8,578 nucleotides of DNA, from positions 1 through 8,578 of the forward strand of contig DAOTTX010000392.1 in assembly GCA_034437515.1 (NCBI GenBank). The letters run 5' to 3'. The first letter of the stretch is position 1. Each line of letters begins with the position of its first letter. Origin of the DNA: DAOTTX01 sp034437515. Lineage in GTDB: Bacteria; Chloroflexota; Anaerolineae; Aggregatilineales; Phototrophicaceae. Positions 1 through 5,851 of this stretch are shown piece after piece. A model generated the notes under the pieces. The model searched no databases and was not told where the DNA came from. It saw only the letters and a program-made list of their open reading frames with translations. Made by a program: the position numbers and the translations under genes.

Positions 1-1
1 T

Positions 2-784
2 CGCAATCCGCTGGCAGACCCCGGCCTGATCGGGATTTCCAGTGGTGCCGCCCTGGCCGCCGCCCTGATGATCGTACTCGGTGGCACAGTGCTAAGCGGT
101 GTTGTCGGGCTGTTCGGGGACTGGGCGCTGCCGGTGGCGGCGTTCGCCGGCGGCATTACGACAACTGTGCTGATCTACCGGCTCGCCAGCGTGGGCGGGC
201 GTACCCGTGTGGCAACAATGCTGCTGGCCGGGATTGCGGTCAATGCGATTGCCGGGGCGGGCATCGGCGTAATGGTGTTCATTGCGACCGAGGACCAACT
301 GCGCGATATCACCTTCTGGAGCCTGGGCAGTTTGGGCCGCGCCAGTTGGAGTTCGATACAGGTGATGCTGCCGTTTTTGGCGTTGGCGCTGGTGCCACTG
401 CCGTTCCTGGCGCGGTCACTCAACGCGCTGCTGCTGGGCGAAGCCGAGGCCGGGCACCTGGGCGTCAACGTCGAGCGCATGAAAACCGTTGTCGTGGTGA
501 TGGTTGCGCTGGCGGTCGGTGCCGGGGTCGCTGTCACCGGGATTATCGGTTTTGTCGGGCTGATCGTGCCGCACCTGATGCGCATGATCGCCGGGCCTGA
601 CCACCGTGTGGTGCTGCCGGGGTCGGTGCTGCTGGGGGCAGCACTGCTGGTCGGCGCGGACCTGCTGGCGCGCACGGTCGTCGTCCCGGCGGAGCTACCC
701 ATCGGTATCGTGACGGCGCTGGTCGGGGGGCCGTTCTTCCTGTATTTACTCTTACGTGACCGGGCGAAAGGCCATCTGCTGTGA
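2..784 (+). CDS. hmuU: Heme/iron-type ABC transporter permease, FecCD family (5' partial)
   Basis: The reading frame is open from base 2 and the true start lies upstream, so 260 C-terminal residues are visible. The first residues read RNPLADPGLIGISSGAA, the conserved FecCD-family signature, and near the C-terminus TGIIGFVGLIVPHLMRM is the conserved membrane and ATPase-contact region. The rest is strongly hydrophobic with several membrane segments, as expected for half of the inner-membrane channel of a BtuCD-type importer. FecCD permeases carry ferric siderophores, heme or cobalamin. Heme is preferred here because the next gene is HmuV-like and the third is a heme-degrading enzyme; the permease alone does not settle the substrate. 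The stop overlaps the GTG start of the ATPase gene by four bases, which suggests translational coupling. The family is certain; the heme assignment is likely. Confidence 0.9.
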   Translation, partial: RNPLADPGLIGISSGAALAAALMIVLGGTVLSGVVGLFGDWALPVAAFAGGITTTVLIYRLASVGGRTRVATMLLAGIAVNAIAGAGIGVMVFIATEDQLRDITFWSLGSLGRASWSSIQVMLPFLALALVPLPFLARSLNALLLGEAEAGHLGVNVERMKTVVVVMVALAVGAGVAVTGIIGFVGLIVPHLMRMIAGPDHRVVLPGSVLLGAALLVGADLLARTVVVPAELPIGIVTALVGGPFFLYLLLRDRAKGHLL

Positions 785-1608
785 CCCTGCACGCCGAACA
801 CCTCACGGTGCGGGTTGGCGCGGCGACGCTGGCTGAGGGCGTCTCGCTGACGGTGGTACCGGGCGAAATCCTGGCCGTCATCGGGCCGAACGGTGCAGGT
901 AAGTCTACCGTGTTGAGGGCACTCGCCGGGGAGATAGCTTTCGCCAGTGTCACCGTTACCCTTGACGGGCGTCCGTTGGCAGACTGGCGTCCACGCGATC
1001 TAGCGCGGGTGCGGGCGGTGCTTCCGCAACGCTCGGACCTGTCGTTCGGTTTTGCAGCGGGGGAGGTTGTACTAATGGGCCGTACACCGCACCTGAGCGG
1101 CGGCGAGAGCCTGAAAGATCACCGCATTGCGCTGGATGCCATGCGCCTGACGCGCACGGAACCGTTTGCCGACCGGGTGTATACAACGCTCTCCGGCGGG
1201 GAGCGGCAGCGCGTGCAGTTGGCGCGGGTACTGGCGCAAATCTGGGAGGGTGAGGAACCGCGTTACCTGTTGCTGGACGAGCCGACCAATAACCTCGACC
1301 TGTCGCACCAGCACAGCACCCTGACGATTGCGCGGGGCTTCGCCGGGCGCGGGGTGGGGGTGCTGGCGGTGCTACATGACTTGAACCTAGCCGCGCAGTA
1401 CGCCGACCGGATTGTGGTCCTCAAAGACGGTAGCGTGCTGGCCGAGGGCACCCCGCACGAGGTGCTCACGCCGCCGCTGATCGAGCTGACCTACGATGTT
1501 TCTGTGCTGGTGCAGCCGCATCCGCAAATGGACTGCCCGCTGGTGGTTCCATTACCCCAAACCCAACCTGTAGCTACATTTGAATCCTTCAAGGAGAACA
1601 TCTCATGA
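781..1608 (+). CDS. hmuV: Heme ABC transporter ATP-binding protein, HmuV type
   Basis: This 275-residue cytoplasmic ATPase powers import through the upstream permease. Walker A is GPNGAGKST (residues 35-43), the Q-loop glutamine is in VLPQRSD (about 83), the ABC signature is LSGGE (137-141), Walker B is YLLLDE (162-167), the D-loop reads NNLD and the switch histidine is in VLHDLN (199). HmuV-like traits beyond the generic ABC motifs are RAVLPQ, the LAQIW segment between signature and Walker B, DLSHQH after the D-loop, and the C-terminal HPQMDCPLVVPL. The start is GTG at 781, inside the permease stop (GTGA), with AAAGG at 767-771 upstream. The first internal ATG would remove Walker A, so GTG is required. 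The gene ends in an ATGA overlap with the monooxygenase gene. A ferrichrome- or B12-type ATPase is the alternative, but the context favours heme. Confidence 0.9.
   Translation: MTLHAEHLTVRVGAATLAEGVSLTVVPGEILAVIGPNGAGKSTVLRALAGEIAFASVTVTLDGRPLADWRPRDLARVRAVLPQRSDLSFGFAAGEVVLMGRTPHLSGGESLKDHRIALDAMRLTRTEPFADRVYTTLSGGERQRVQLARVLAQIWEGEEPRYLLLDEPTNNLDLSHQHSTLTIARGFAGRGVGVLAVLHDLNLAAQYADRIVVLKDGSVLAEGTPHEVLTPPLIELTYDVSVLVQPHPQMDCPLVVPLPQTQPVATFESFKENIS
1591..1596 (+). promoter_or_regulatory. Ribosome binding site for the heme monooxygenase
   Basis: AAGGAG lies 8 bases before the ATG at 1605, inside the last codons of the ATPase gene. It is the strongest Shine-Dalgarno sequence in this operon and supports the ATGA-overlap start. 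Confidence 0.7.
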
Positions 1609-1931
1609 TCGTGACCTGCAACCGTATTCCCGTCAACCCGGACCACTCCGACGCCTTTGAGCAACGTTTCGCGGATCGTTCCGCGCTGGTGGACGGGATG
1701 CCCGGCTTTATCTCGTTTCAACTGCTGCGCCCCAAGAAAGCCGGTGATCCCTATATCGTGATGACCTTCTGGGAGTCCGAAGCGCACTTCAAAGCCTGGA
1801 CGCAGTCCGACGAATTCAAAGAAGGGCACGCTCGTTCCGGTTCGCTACCGCCAGAGGCTTTTTCCGGGCACCCGAAGCTGGAAACGTTTGACGTGATTTT
1901 GCGCTCCGCGACGGTTGAGGACGGCGTGTAA
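1605..1931 (+). CDS. Heme-degrading monooxygenase, IsdG/MhuD type (ABM fold)
   Basis: This 108-residue protein has the antibiotic-biosynthesis-monooxygenase ferredoxin-like fold (MPGFISFQLLRP, then IVMTFWESEAHFKAW). Heme-degrading members of this family, such as staphylococcal IsdG/IsdI and mycobacterial MhuD, use an Asn-Trp-His triad near residues 6-7, 66-67 and 75-77. Here Asn6, Trp65 and His75 fall at matching positions (TCNRIP, FKAWTQ, KEGHA), which separates it from generic ABM proteins that lack the triad. The likely role is oxidative opening of imported heme in the cytoplasm to release iron; the tetrapyrrole product cannot be predicted from sequence. Translation begins at an ATG overlapping the ATPase stop, so supply of importer and degrader appears linked. 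The family is secure and the heme function well supported by motif plus context. Confidence 0.85.
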   Translation: MIVTCNRIPVNPDHSDAFEQRFADRSALVDGMPGFISFQLLRPKKAGDPYIVMTFWESEAHFKAWTQSDEFKEGHARSGSLPPEAFSGHPKLETFDVILRSATVEDGV

Positions 1932-1977
1932 CAGCCATCTACATGTCCTAAGCTAATTATTGCAAAGGCGAATTTCT

Positions 1978-2364
1978 ATGTGCCGTCAACTGACGCTGCT
2001 CGCTCGCAACGAATACCAGCAGATGGTGATGATCTGCGAACATGATACGATCCACCTTGTTCATCGGCATACCACCCTGCTGTTGTCGCGGAAAGCCTTC
2101 TACCAGCTCGATGGGGTGTTACGCTCGCGTTGCCTGGCAACGAACGGTGTACGGGGACTTCGGTTTAAGCAGACTGAAGATGGTGACGTTGAGCTGTGGG
2201 TTGACAAAGGGGCGTTTTTGCTCGACCCGGTGGCGCTGTTTGCGCTGGCAAAAATCATCAGGACAGCAGCAGATCGACTCCGGACGACACCGCTGAGTGA
2301 AATTATCGGGCCTCAAACAGATAGTATGGGGCGCTGGTCTCCATCAAATCCGTCGCTGAACTGA
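1978..2364 (+). CDS. Hypothetical protein after the heme-degradation gene
   Basis: This 128-residue protein is not one I recognise. The frame extends back to a TTG at 1960, but the ATG at 1978 with AAAGG at 1964-1968 is the better start. Near the N-terminus it reads ICEHDTIHL, then TTLLLSRKAFYQL; this Cys-Glu-His turn followed by alternating strands recalls small proteins with a 'C-x-H ... L-S-x-x-x-F' layout, without allowing a family name. No signal peptide or membrane segment is visible, and the end (about residues 105-128) looks disordered. It follows the monooxygenase gene by 46 bases on the same strand with no clear terminator between, so it may be the last gene of the heme operon and might bind or sense heme or iron; that is inference. 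It is less GC-rich than the genes upstream. Confidence 0.6.
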   Translation: MCRQLTLLARNEYQQMVMICEHDTIHLVHRHTTLLLSRKAFYQLDGVLRSRCLATNGVRGLRFKQTEDGDVELWVDKGAFLLDPVALFALAKIIRTAADRLRTTPLSEIIGPQTDSMGRWSPSNPSLN

Positions 2365-2611
2365 CGGAGTATTCATATCCCGTCAGGGGCTGCAAGGCCA
2401 ACTACAGCTGGCGCACTACCGCCCACACATCAGGCGGACTGAAATTACCACTGCCATTAAAATGGCGGGTCAAGGGGGTGGTGCCGGCCCGCTGGGAGCC
2501 GCTGGTGGTCGAGACCAACGACGCCGGCGAGCGGCGTATCAACCGCATCAACTACGAGGTGTGTGTGCTGACGACGCTGCGCGAGCACCTGTGGTCGAAG
2601 GCCGTCTGGGT

Positions 2612-2618
2612 GGAGGCG
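2612..2618 (+). other. Frameshift site in the transposase remnant
   Basis: The frame encoding LWSKAVWVE stops matching here and the frame encoding ANAHRNPDEDLP takes over. Adding one G to the GG at 2615-2616 would restore VEGANAHRNPDEDL, the expected family sequence. Confidence 0.75.
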
Positions 2619-4033
2619 CGAATGCCCACCGCAACCCGGACGAGGACCTGCCCGCCGACTTCGAGCAGCTTCGTGACCACTACTACGCCGCGCTGAGCCT
2701 GCCGCAGGGCCCGGACATCTACATCGCTCGACTACAAGGAGCGGTGCACGACGCGCTGACTACGTTCGATGAGGGAGTAGCAAGCAATGACCGAGTCGAG
2801 GTGTTGGCCAACGGTCACATTCGGGTGGCGCGGTTACGGGCGCTGTCGACCGCCCCGACCCTGCGCTACCTGCGGGCCGAGGTCGAGCGGCAGTGGCCCG
2901 CCACCAGCCTGCTAGATGTGCTTAAGGAGACCGACTGGCGCACCGATCTCAGCGACCATTTCCAGTCGGCGGCTGACCACGAACGCCTAGCCCCGGACGC
3001 GCTGCGCCACCGGCTGCTGCTGTGTTTGTACGGGCTAGGGACCAACACCGGCCTGCGGGCGGCCAACGCACGCGTGGTCGACGCCACCCGTCGGGTCCGG
3101 CAACCGCATATCTGGGGCGAAAGCAGCACCGCGTTGGCCGGGGACTCGCGCCAGTTCGCCACCTACGGTCAAAACCTGCACACGGAGTGGCACGTACGCT
3201 ACCAGCGTAAGGGCGTCAAGATCTACTGGCACGTCGACGACCAGTCCCTGGCGATCTACTCGCAGGTGACGCGGCCCAGCTCGTCCGAAGTGGCCGACAT
3301 GATCGAGGGCATCATGCGCCACCACACCGAGATGCAAGTCGAGCGCAGCTACGTCGACACCCACGGCCAGAGCGAAATCGGCTTCGCCTTCTGCCATCTG
3401 CTCGTCTTCGACCTGATGCCGCGCCTGAAGGGTATCCACCACCAGCGACTGTATCGTCCCAACACCGGCCAATCGGCTACCTACGCCAACCTCAAGCCGA
3501 TCCTGACACGTCCGATTCGTTGGGACTTAATCCGCCAGCAGTACGACGCGATGGTTCAGTATGTCACCGCCGTGCGGCTGGGCACGGCCCGCACCGAAAA
3601 CATCCTGCGCCGCTTCTCCTACGGCTCGACTCAGCACCCGACCTACAAGGCCTTCCTCGAGCTGGGGCGGGCCGTGAAAACTATTTTCCTGTGCCACTAC
3701 CTCCAGTCCGAGGCTTTGCGGCGCGAGATTCACACCGGACTGAACTTGGTCGAGCACTGGCACAGCGCCACCCGCTTCATCTTCTTCGGGCGGCAGTCGG
3801 TTCTGACATCCGCCCGCCGCGACGACCAGGTGGTGTCGGCCCTGTCGCTGCACCTGCTGCAAAACAGCCTGGTCTACGTCAACACGCTGATGCTCCAGCA
3901 GGTGCTGGCCCAATCGAGCTGGCAACAGCGCATGACCGACCGCGACTGGCAGGGGTTGACGCCGCTGTTCTGGCAGCACATCAACCCCTACGGCGAGTTC
4001 CGGCTCGATCTCGACCAGCGGCTGCCGCGACTG

Positions 4034-4040
4034 GGAGGTG
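4034..4040 (+). promoter_or_regulatory. Ribosome binding site for the tyrosine recombinase
   Basis: GGAGGTG precedes the ATG at 4045 within the last codons of the transposase. Its position supports the ATGA-overlap start rather than any upstream start in the long open frame that shadows the transposase. Confidence 0.65.
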
Positions 4041-4044
4041 CCGC

Positions 4045-4745
4045 ATGAGCCGCACCTCCGCCCGCAAAATGGCCCATAAGTTTGCCCGGCAGCTGCGCGA
4101 TGAGCAGCCCGACTACGCCTATCTCAAGGTGATCTTCCGGCATCTGCGCCAGGAACTCGGTGTGGACGTGCCCCGGCCCAAAAAGTCACTGCCGTATGTC
4201 CCCGACCGCGAGACGATTCAGCAGTTATATCAGGTGTTTGCCGCCTCCGGACGCTCACAGGACCTGGTGATCTTCAAGACGCTGCTCTACACCGGTGTGC
4301 GCTGCGGCGAGCTGGTGGCGATTCGACTGGACGATGTCGACCTGGAGGCGATGCAGATTCGAGTTGTCGAAGGCGAGGGTGATAAGGACCGGCGCGTGCC
4401 GTTCCCGGCAGCCTTCCGCGAGGTGTTGGCGGTTCACGTCGAGCGCATGCGAGACGGGGGAGCCACGCATCTGTTTGAGTCCAACCGGCGCAAACCTTAC
4501 TCCGAGCGCGGCATCCAGCGCATGTTTGCCCGCTACAGCGAAGCGGCGAGCCGGAGACGTCGGTGTCTCCACACAAACTGCGGCATTTTCTGCTGTTGTG
4601 GCTCAAGAAGCAAGGTTTGGATGACGTGCTAATCCAGCCCTATTCGGGGCACGCGTCCCGGCAGTCGCTGGAGATTTACTCGACGTTGGCGCTACGAGAG
4701 GCACAGGCCAGCTACGATGAGGTGACGAAGGATTTCCCGGTGTAA
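4045..4745 (+). pseudogene. Tyrosine recombinase/integrase of the Tn3-type element, frameshifted
   Basis: This is a small XerC/D- or TnpI-like tyrosine recombinase of about 233 residues if repaired, with a short N-terminal arm of about 50 residues before the catalytic domain. The first frame (4045 to about 4545) holds box I, TGVRCGELVAIRLDDV (catalytic Arg86), and the beta-hairpin Lys in EGDKDRRVP (about 114). The second frame (from about 4545) holds SPHKLRHF (His-x-x-Arg), SGHAS and the nucleophile Tyr in LEIYSTL, ending in DFPV. All catalytic residues are thus present but split over two frames, and the span of 701 bases is one short of a multiple of three. Such enzymes resolve cointegrates or integrate DNA; coupling to a Tn3 transposase suggests the resolvase role of TnpI-type elements. 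As written the first frame ends at 4632 with an unrelated basic, Cys-rich tail. Confidence 0.85.
4543..4550 (+). other. Frameshift site in the recombinase
   Basis: The frame encoding FARYSEAA gives way here to the frame encoding GEPETSVSPHKLRHF. Adding one G to the GG at 4545-4546 would give a continuous SEAAGEPETSVSPHK. Confidence 0.75.
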
Positions 4746-4826
4746 CAACAATCCAACCATTCTGCACTTCACGGTAGTGTTGCCACCTTTACCCCTAAAA
4801 GCGATTTCATGTATAGGATTATGGCA

Positions 4827-4868
4827 TTAGCGTCCAATTTCAGCGAAAAATCGTAACATTTTATGCCC
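4827..4868 (+). repeat. Candidate right terminal inverted repeat of the Tn3-family element
   Basis: Read on the minus strand this begins GGGCATAAAATG and ends TTGGACGCTAA. Tn3-family terminal repeats are about 38 bases, usually begin GGGG and end ACGCTAAG or close to it. The inner end fits well, the outer end has GGGC, and the length is slightly above usual. It lies 82 bases after the recombinase stop, where a right end could be expected. No matching left end was found in the window, consistent with the 5' truncation of the transposase. Confidence 0.4.
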
Positions 4869-4881
4869 ACCACAGAATCCG

Positions 4882-4910
4882 TTAGAATCAGCAACGTTCG
4901 CCTGTATAAT
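4882..4910 (+). promoter_or_regulatory. Sigma70-type promoter of the toxin-antitoxin pair
   Basis: The -10 box TATAAT (4905-4910) is perfect and lies 17 bases after TTAGAA (4882-4887), a weak -35. Transcription would begin near 4917. The -10 overlaps the in-frame ATG at 4909, which would therefore not be in the transcript and cannot be the start of the next gene. Confidence 0.6.
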
Positions 4911-4947
4911 GAGAAGGACAGTCATTCGGCAGACGAGAGCTTTCACC

Positions 4948-5292
4948 ATGCTACCCACACCAGCAGCAGTCGATGTACCAATAAAGACAGATGAACATGG
5001 CGTGATTCGTGTCAGTGGCACACGAGTGACGTTGAAGACGATCATCGGACGTTACCATGCTGGTGATCCTCCGGATCTTATCCATGAGGGATTCCTGACG
5101 GTTCCCATATCAGATATCTACGCGGTTATTGCTTACTATTTGGCAAATCGCGAAGCTGTCGATCGTTATATCGAAGCAGCTAATGCGGAGGCGGCACGAG
5201 TCCGGCATGAGATTGAGGCTAACTATACTCCAGAACAGCAGGCACGTATCGATTGTTTGCGCCAATTGGCAGCACAGAAACGTCATTCATGA
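4948..5292 (+). CDS. DUF433 domain protein, probable antitoxin
   Basis: This 114-residue protein carries a DUF433 domain: VPIKTDEHGVIRVSGTRVTL, then IIGRYHAGDPPDLIHEGF and ISDIYAVIAYYLANREAVDRYI, a winged-helix-like DNA-binding region. The helical, charged C-terminus (about residues 75-110) would contact the toxin. DUF433 proteins are regularly encoded next to DUF5615 PIN-like proteins and are regarded as VapB-like antitoxins that also repress their own promoter. The start at 4948 is chosen over the in-frame ATG at 4909 because the promoter -10 box covers the latter and GAGAG at 4935-4939 precedes 4948. The stop overlaps the start of the toxin gene (ATGA), the usual coupling in such pairs. 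The family is confident; the antitoxin role rests on family knowledge and pairing. Confidence 0.85.
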   Translation: MLPTPAAVDVPIKTDEHGVIRVSGTRVTLKTIIGRYHAGDPPDLIHEGFLTVPISDIYAVIAYYLANREAVDRYIEAANAEAARVRHEIEANYTPEQQARIDCLRQLAAQKRHS

Positions 5293-5636
5293 TGCGGTTC
5301 GCCGCTGATGAGAATTTCAATGGGCGGATATTGCGTGGCCTGCAAGCAAGATTGCCGGATCTAGACATCGTCCGGGTTCAAGATACGCCGATGTATGCCA
5401 AACCGTATTCCGAGTTGTCAGCTTGGGCGGCGGAACAGAATCTTATCCTATTCACCCATGACGCCGAAACCATTCCCGGCTTCGTTAATAACCGACTCAA
5501 GCAGAGACTACCTATGCCAGGTGTAATCGTGGTCCGTGAAACCGTTGCAATGGGTGATATTCTCAACGACTTGGAAAGCTATATCGGTGCCGGATCCCCC
5601 TCAGACTTCGAGAATCTGGTCATGTATGTTCACTGA
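5289..5636 (+). CDS. DUF5615 PIN-like protein, probable toxin nuclease
   Basis: This 115-residue protein begins MMRFAADENFNGRILRGL, the typical DUF5615 opening with the first acidic pair (Asp7-Glu8) of a PIN-like active site, and continues with DIVRVQD, SELSAWAAEQNLILFTHDAETIPGF (a second acidic cluster) and MPGVIVV. PIN-like toxins are metal-dependent RNases; the exact target cannot be read here. Translation begins at 5289, where ATG overlaps the antitoxin stop; a second ATG directly follows at 5292, so the start is uncertain by one codon. There is no strong Shine-Dalgarno sequence, so coupling to the antitoxin is likely. Length and motifs look complete. Its end faces the cotransporter gene, which lies on the other strand. 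The family is confident, the activity inferred. Confidence 0.82.
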   Translation: MMRFAADENFNGRILRGLQARLPDLDIVRVQDTPMYAKPYSELSAWAAEQNLILFTHDAETIPGFVNNRLKQRLPMPGVIVVRETVAMGDILNDLESYIGAGSPSDFENLVMYVH

Positions 5637-5730
5637 AGATCAATGTGAGATTCTGGGAGGGGTACATATTCCTGATTCTAATGGTTTTGTGGTTACATCT
5701 TCGTTACATAAAATCGGATGATTTCTACCT

Positions 5731-5787
5731 TAATACGACGGATGATAGCCCAAAATTCACTTCCTGAAAAACGTCAAAAACGAGTAA
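5731..5787 (+). repeat. Imperfect direct repeat, copy A (downstream of the cotransporter)
   Basis: It begins TAATACGACGGAT and contains CCTGAAAAACGTCAAAAAC. Aligned by eye to copy B at 8141-8195 it matches in about 45 of 57 columns with two one-base gaps, in the same orientation. It lies 64 bases beyond the cotransporter stop, in the 215-base convergent gap after the toxin gene. Confidence 0.65.
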
Positions 5788-5851
5788 TGATACCCAAGAA
5801 ATTAGCGTTGTTCGATGTTTCTTGCTACACGACTCCTATTTGGTCAAGTAC

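Larger units (their letters stand above)
2457..4048 (+). pseudogene. tnpA: Tn3-family transposase, C-terminal half, truncated and frameshifted
   Basis: Tn3 transposases are usually about 950-1000 residues; only the C-terminal half remains. Homology begins near KWRVKGVVPARW in the frame that includes 2478, runs through NRINYEVCVLTTLREHLW, then shifts frame near 2615 into ANAHRNPDEDLPADFE and continues to the stop. The catalytic DDE residues survive: Asp in LAGDSRQF (codon at 3143), Asp in YVDTHGQSE (3356) and Glu in LNLVEHWHS (3752). FCHLLVFDLMPRLK and the C-terminal WQHINPYGEF are also typical. Between LYGLGTNTGLR and the IWGE motif only about 20 residues remain where the family normally has about 55, so an in-frame internal deletion is likely. 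No functional full-length enzyme can be made from this copy. Its stop overlaps the recombinase ATG (ATGA). The ATG at 2462 in the second frame is not a real start. Confidence 0.9.

Noticed and set aside
2361..2386. Inverted repeat CTGACGG / CCGTCAG with a 12-base loop at the stop of the hypothetical gene
   Set aside because: The stem is only 7 bases and no T run follows, so it is not a convincing terminator; it also does not match Tn3 ends.
3520..4044. Long upstream extension of the recombinase frame inside the transposase
   Set aside because: It is a shadow of the transposase frame, Pro/Arg/Ala-rich and without recombinase similarity; the ATG at 4045 has a strong Shine-Dalgarno sequence.
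4543..4550. Programmed -1 frameshift in the recombinase
   Set aside because: No slippery heptamer or downstream pseudoknot is visible, and the transposase shows the same one-G loss, so decay or sequencing error is simpler.
5802..5808. TTAGCGT, the same 7 bases as the inner end of the candidate Tn3 repeat
   Set aside because: The following sequence does not continue the similarity and no G or C run closes it; likely chance.
5795..5824. Inverted repeat CAAGAAA / TTTCTTG between the toxin and cotransporter genes
   Set aside because: The stem is short and AT-rich with a 16-base loop; too weak to call a bidirectional terminator.
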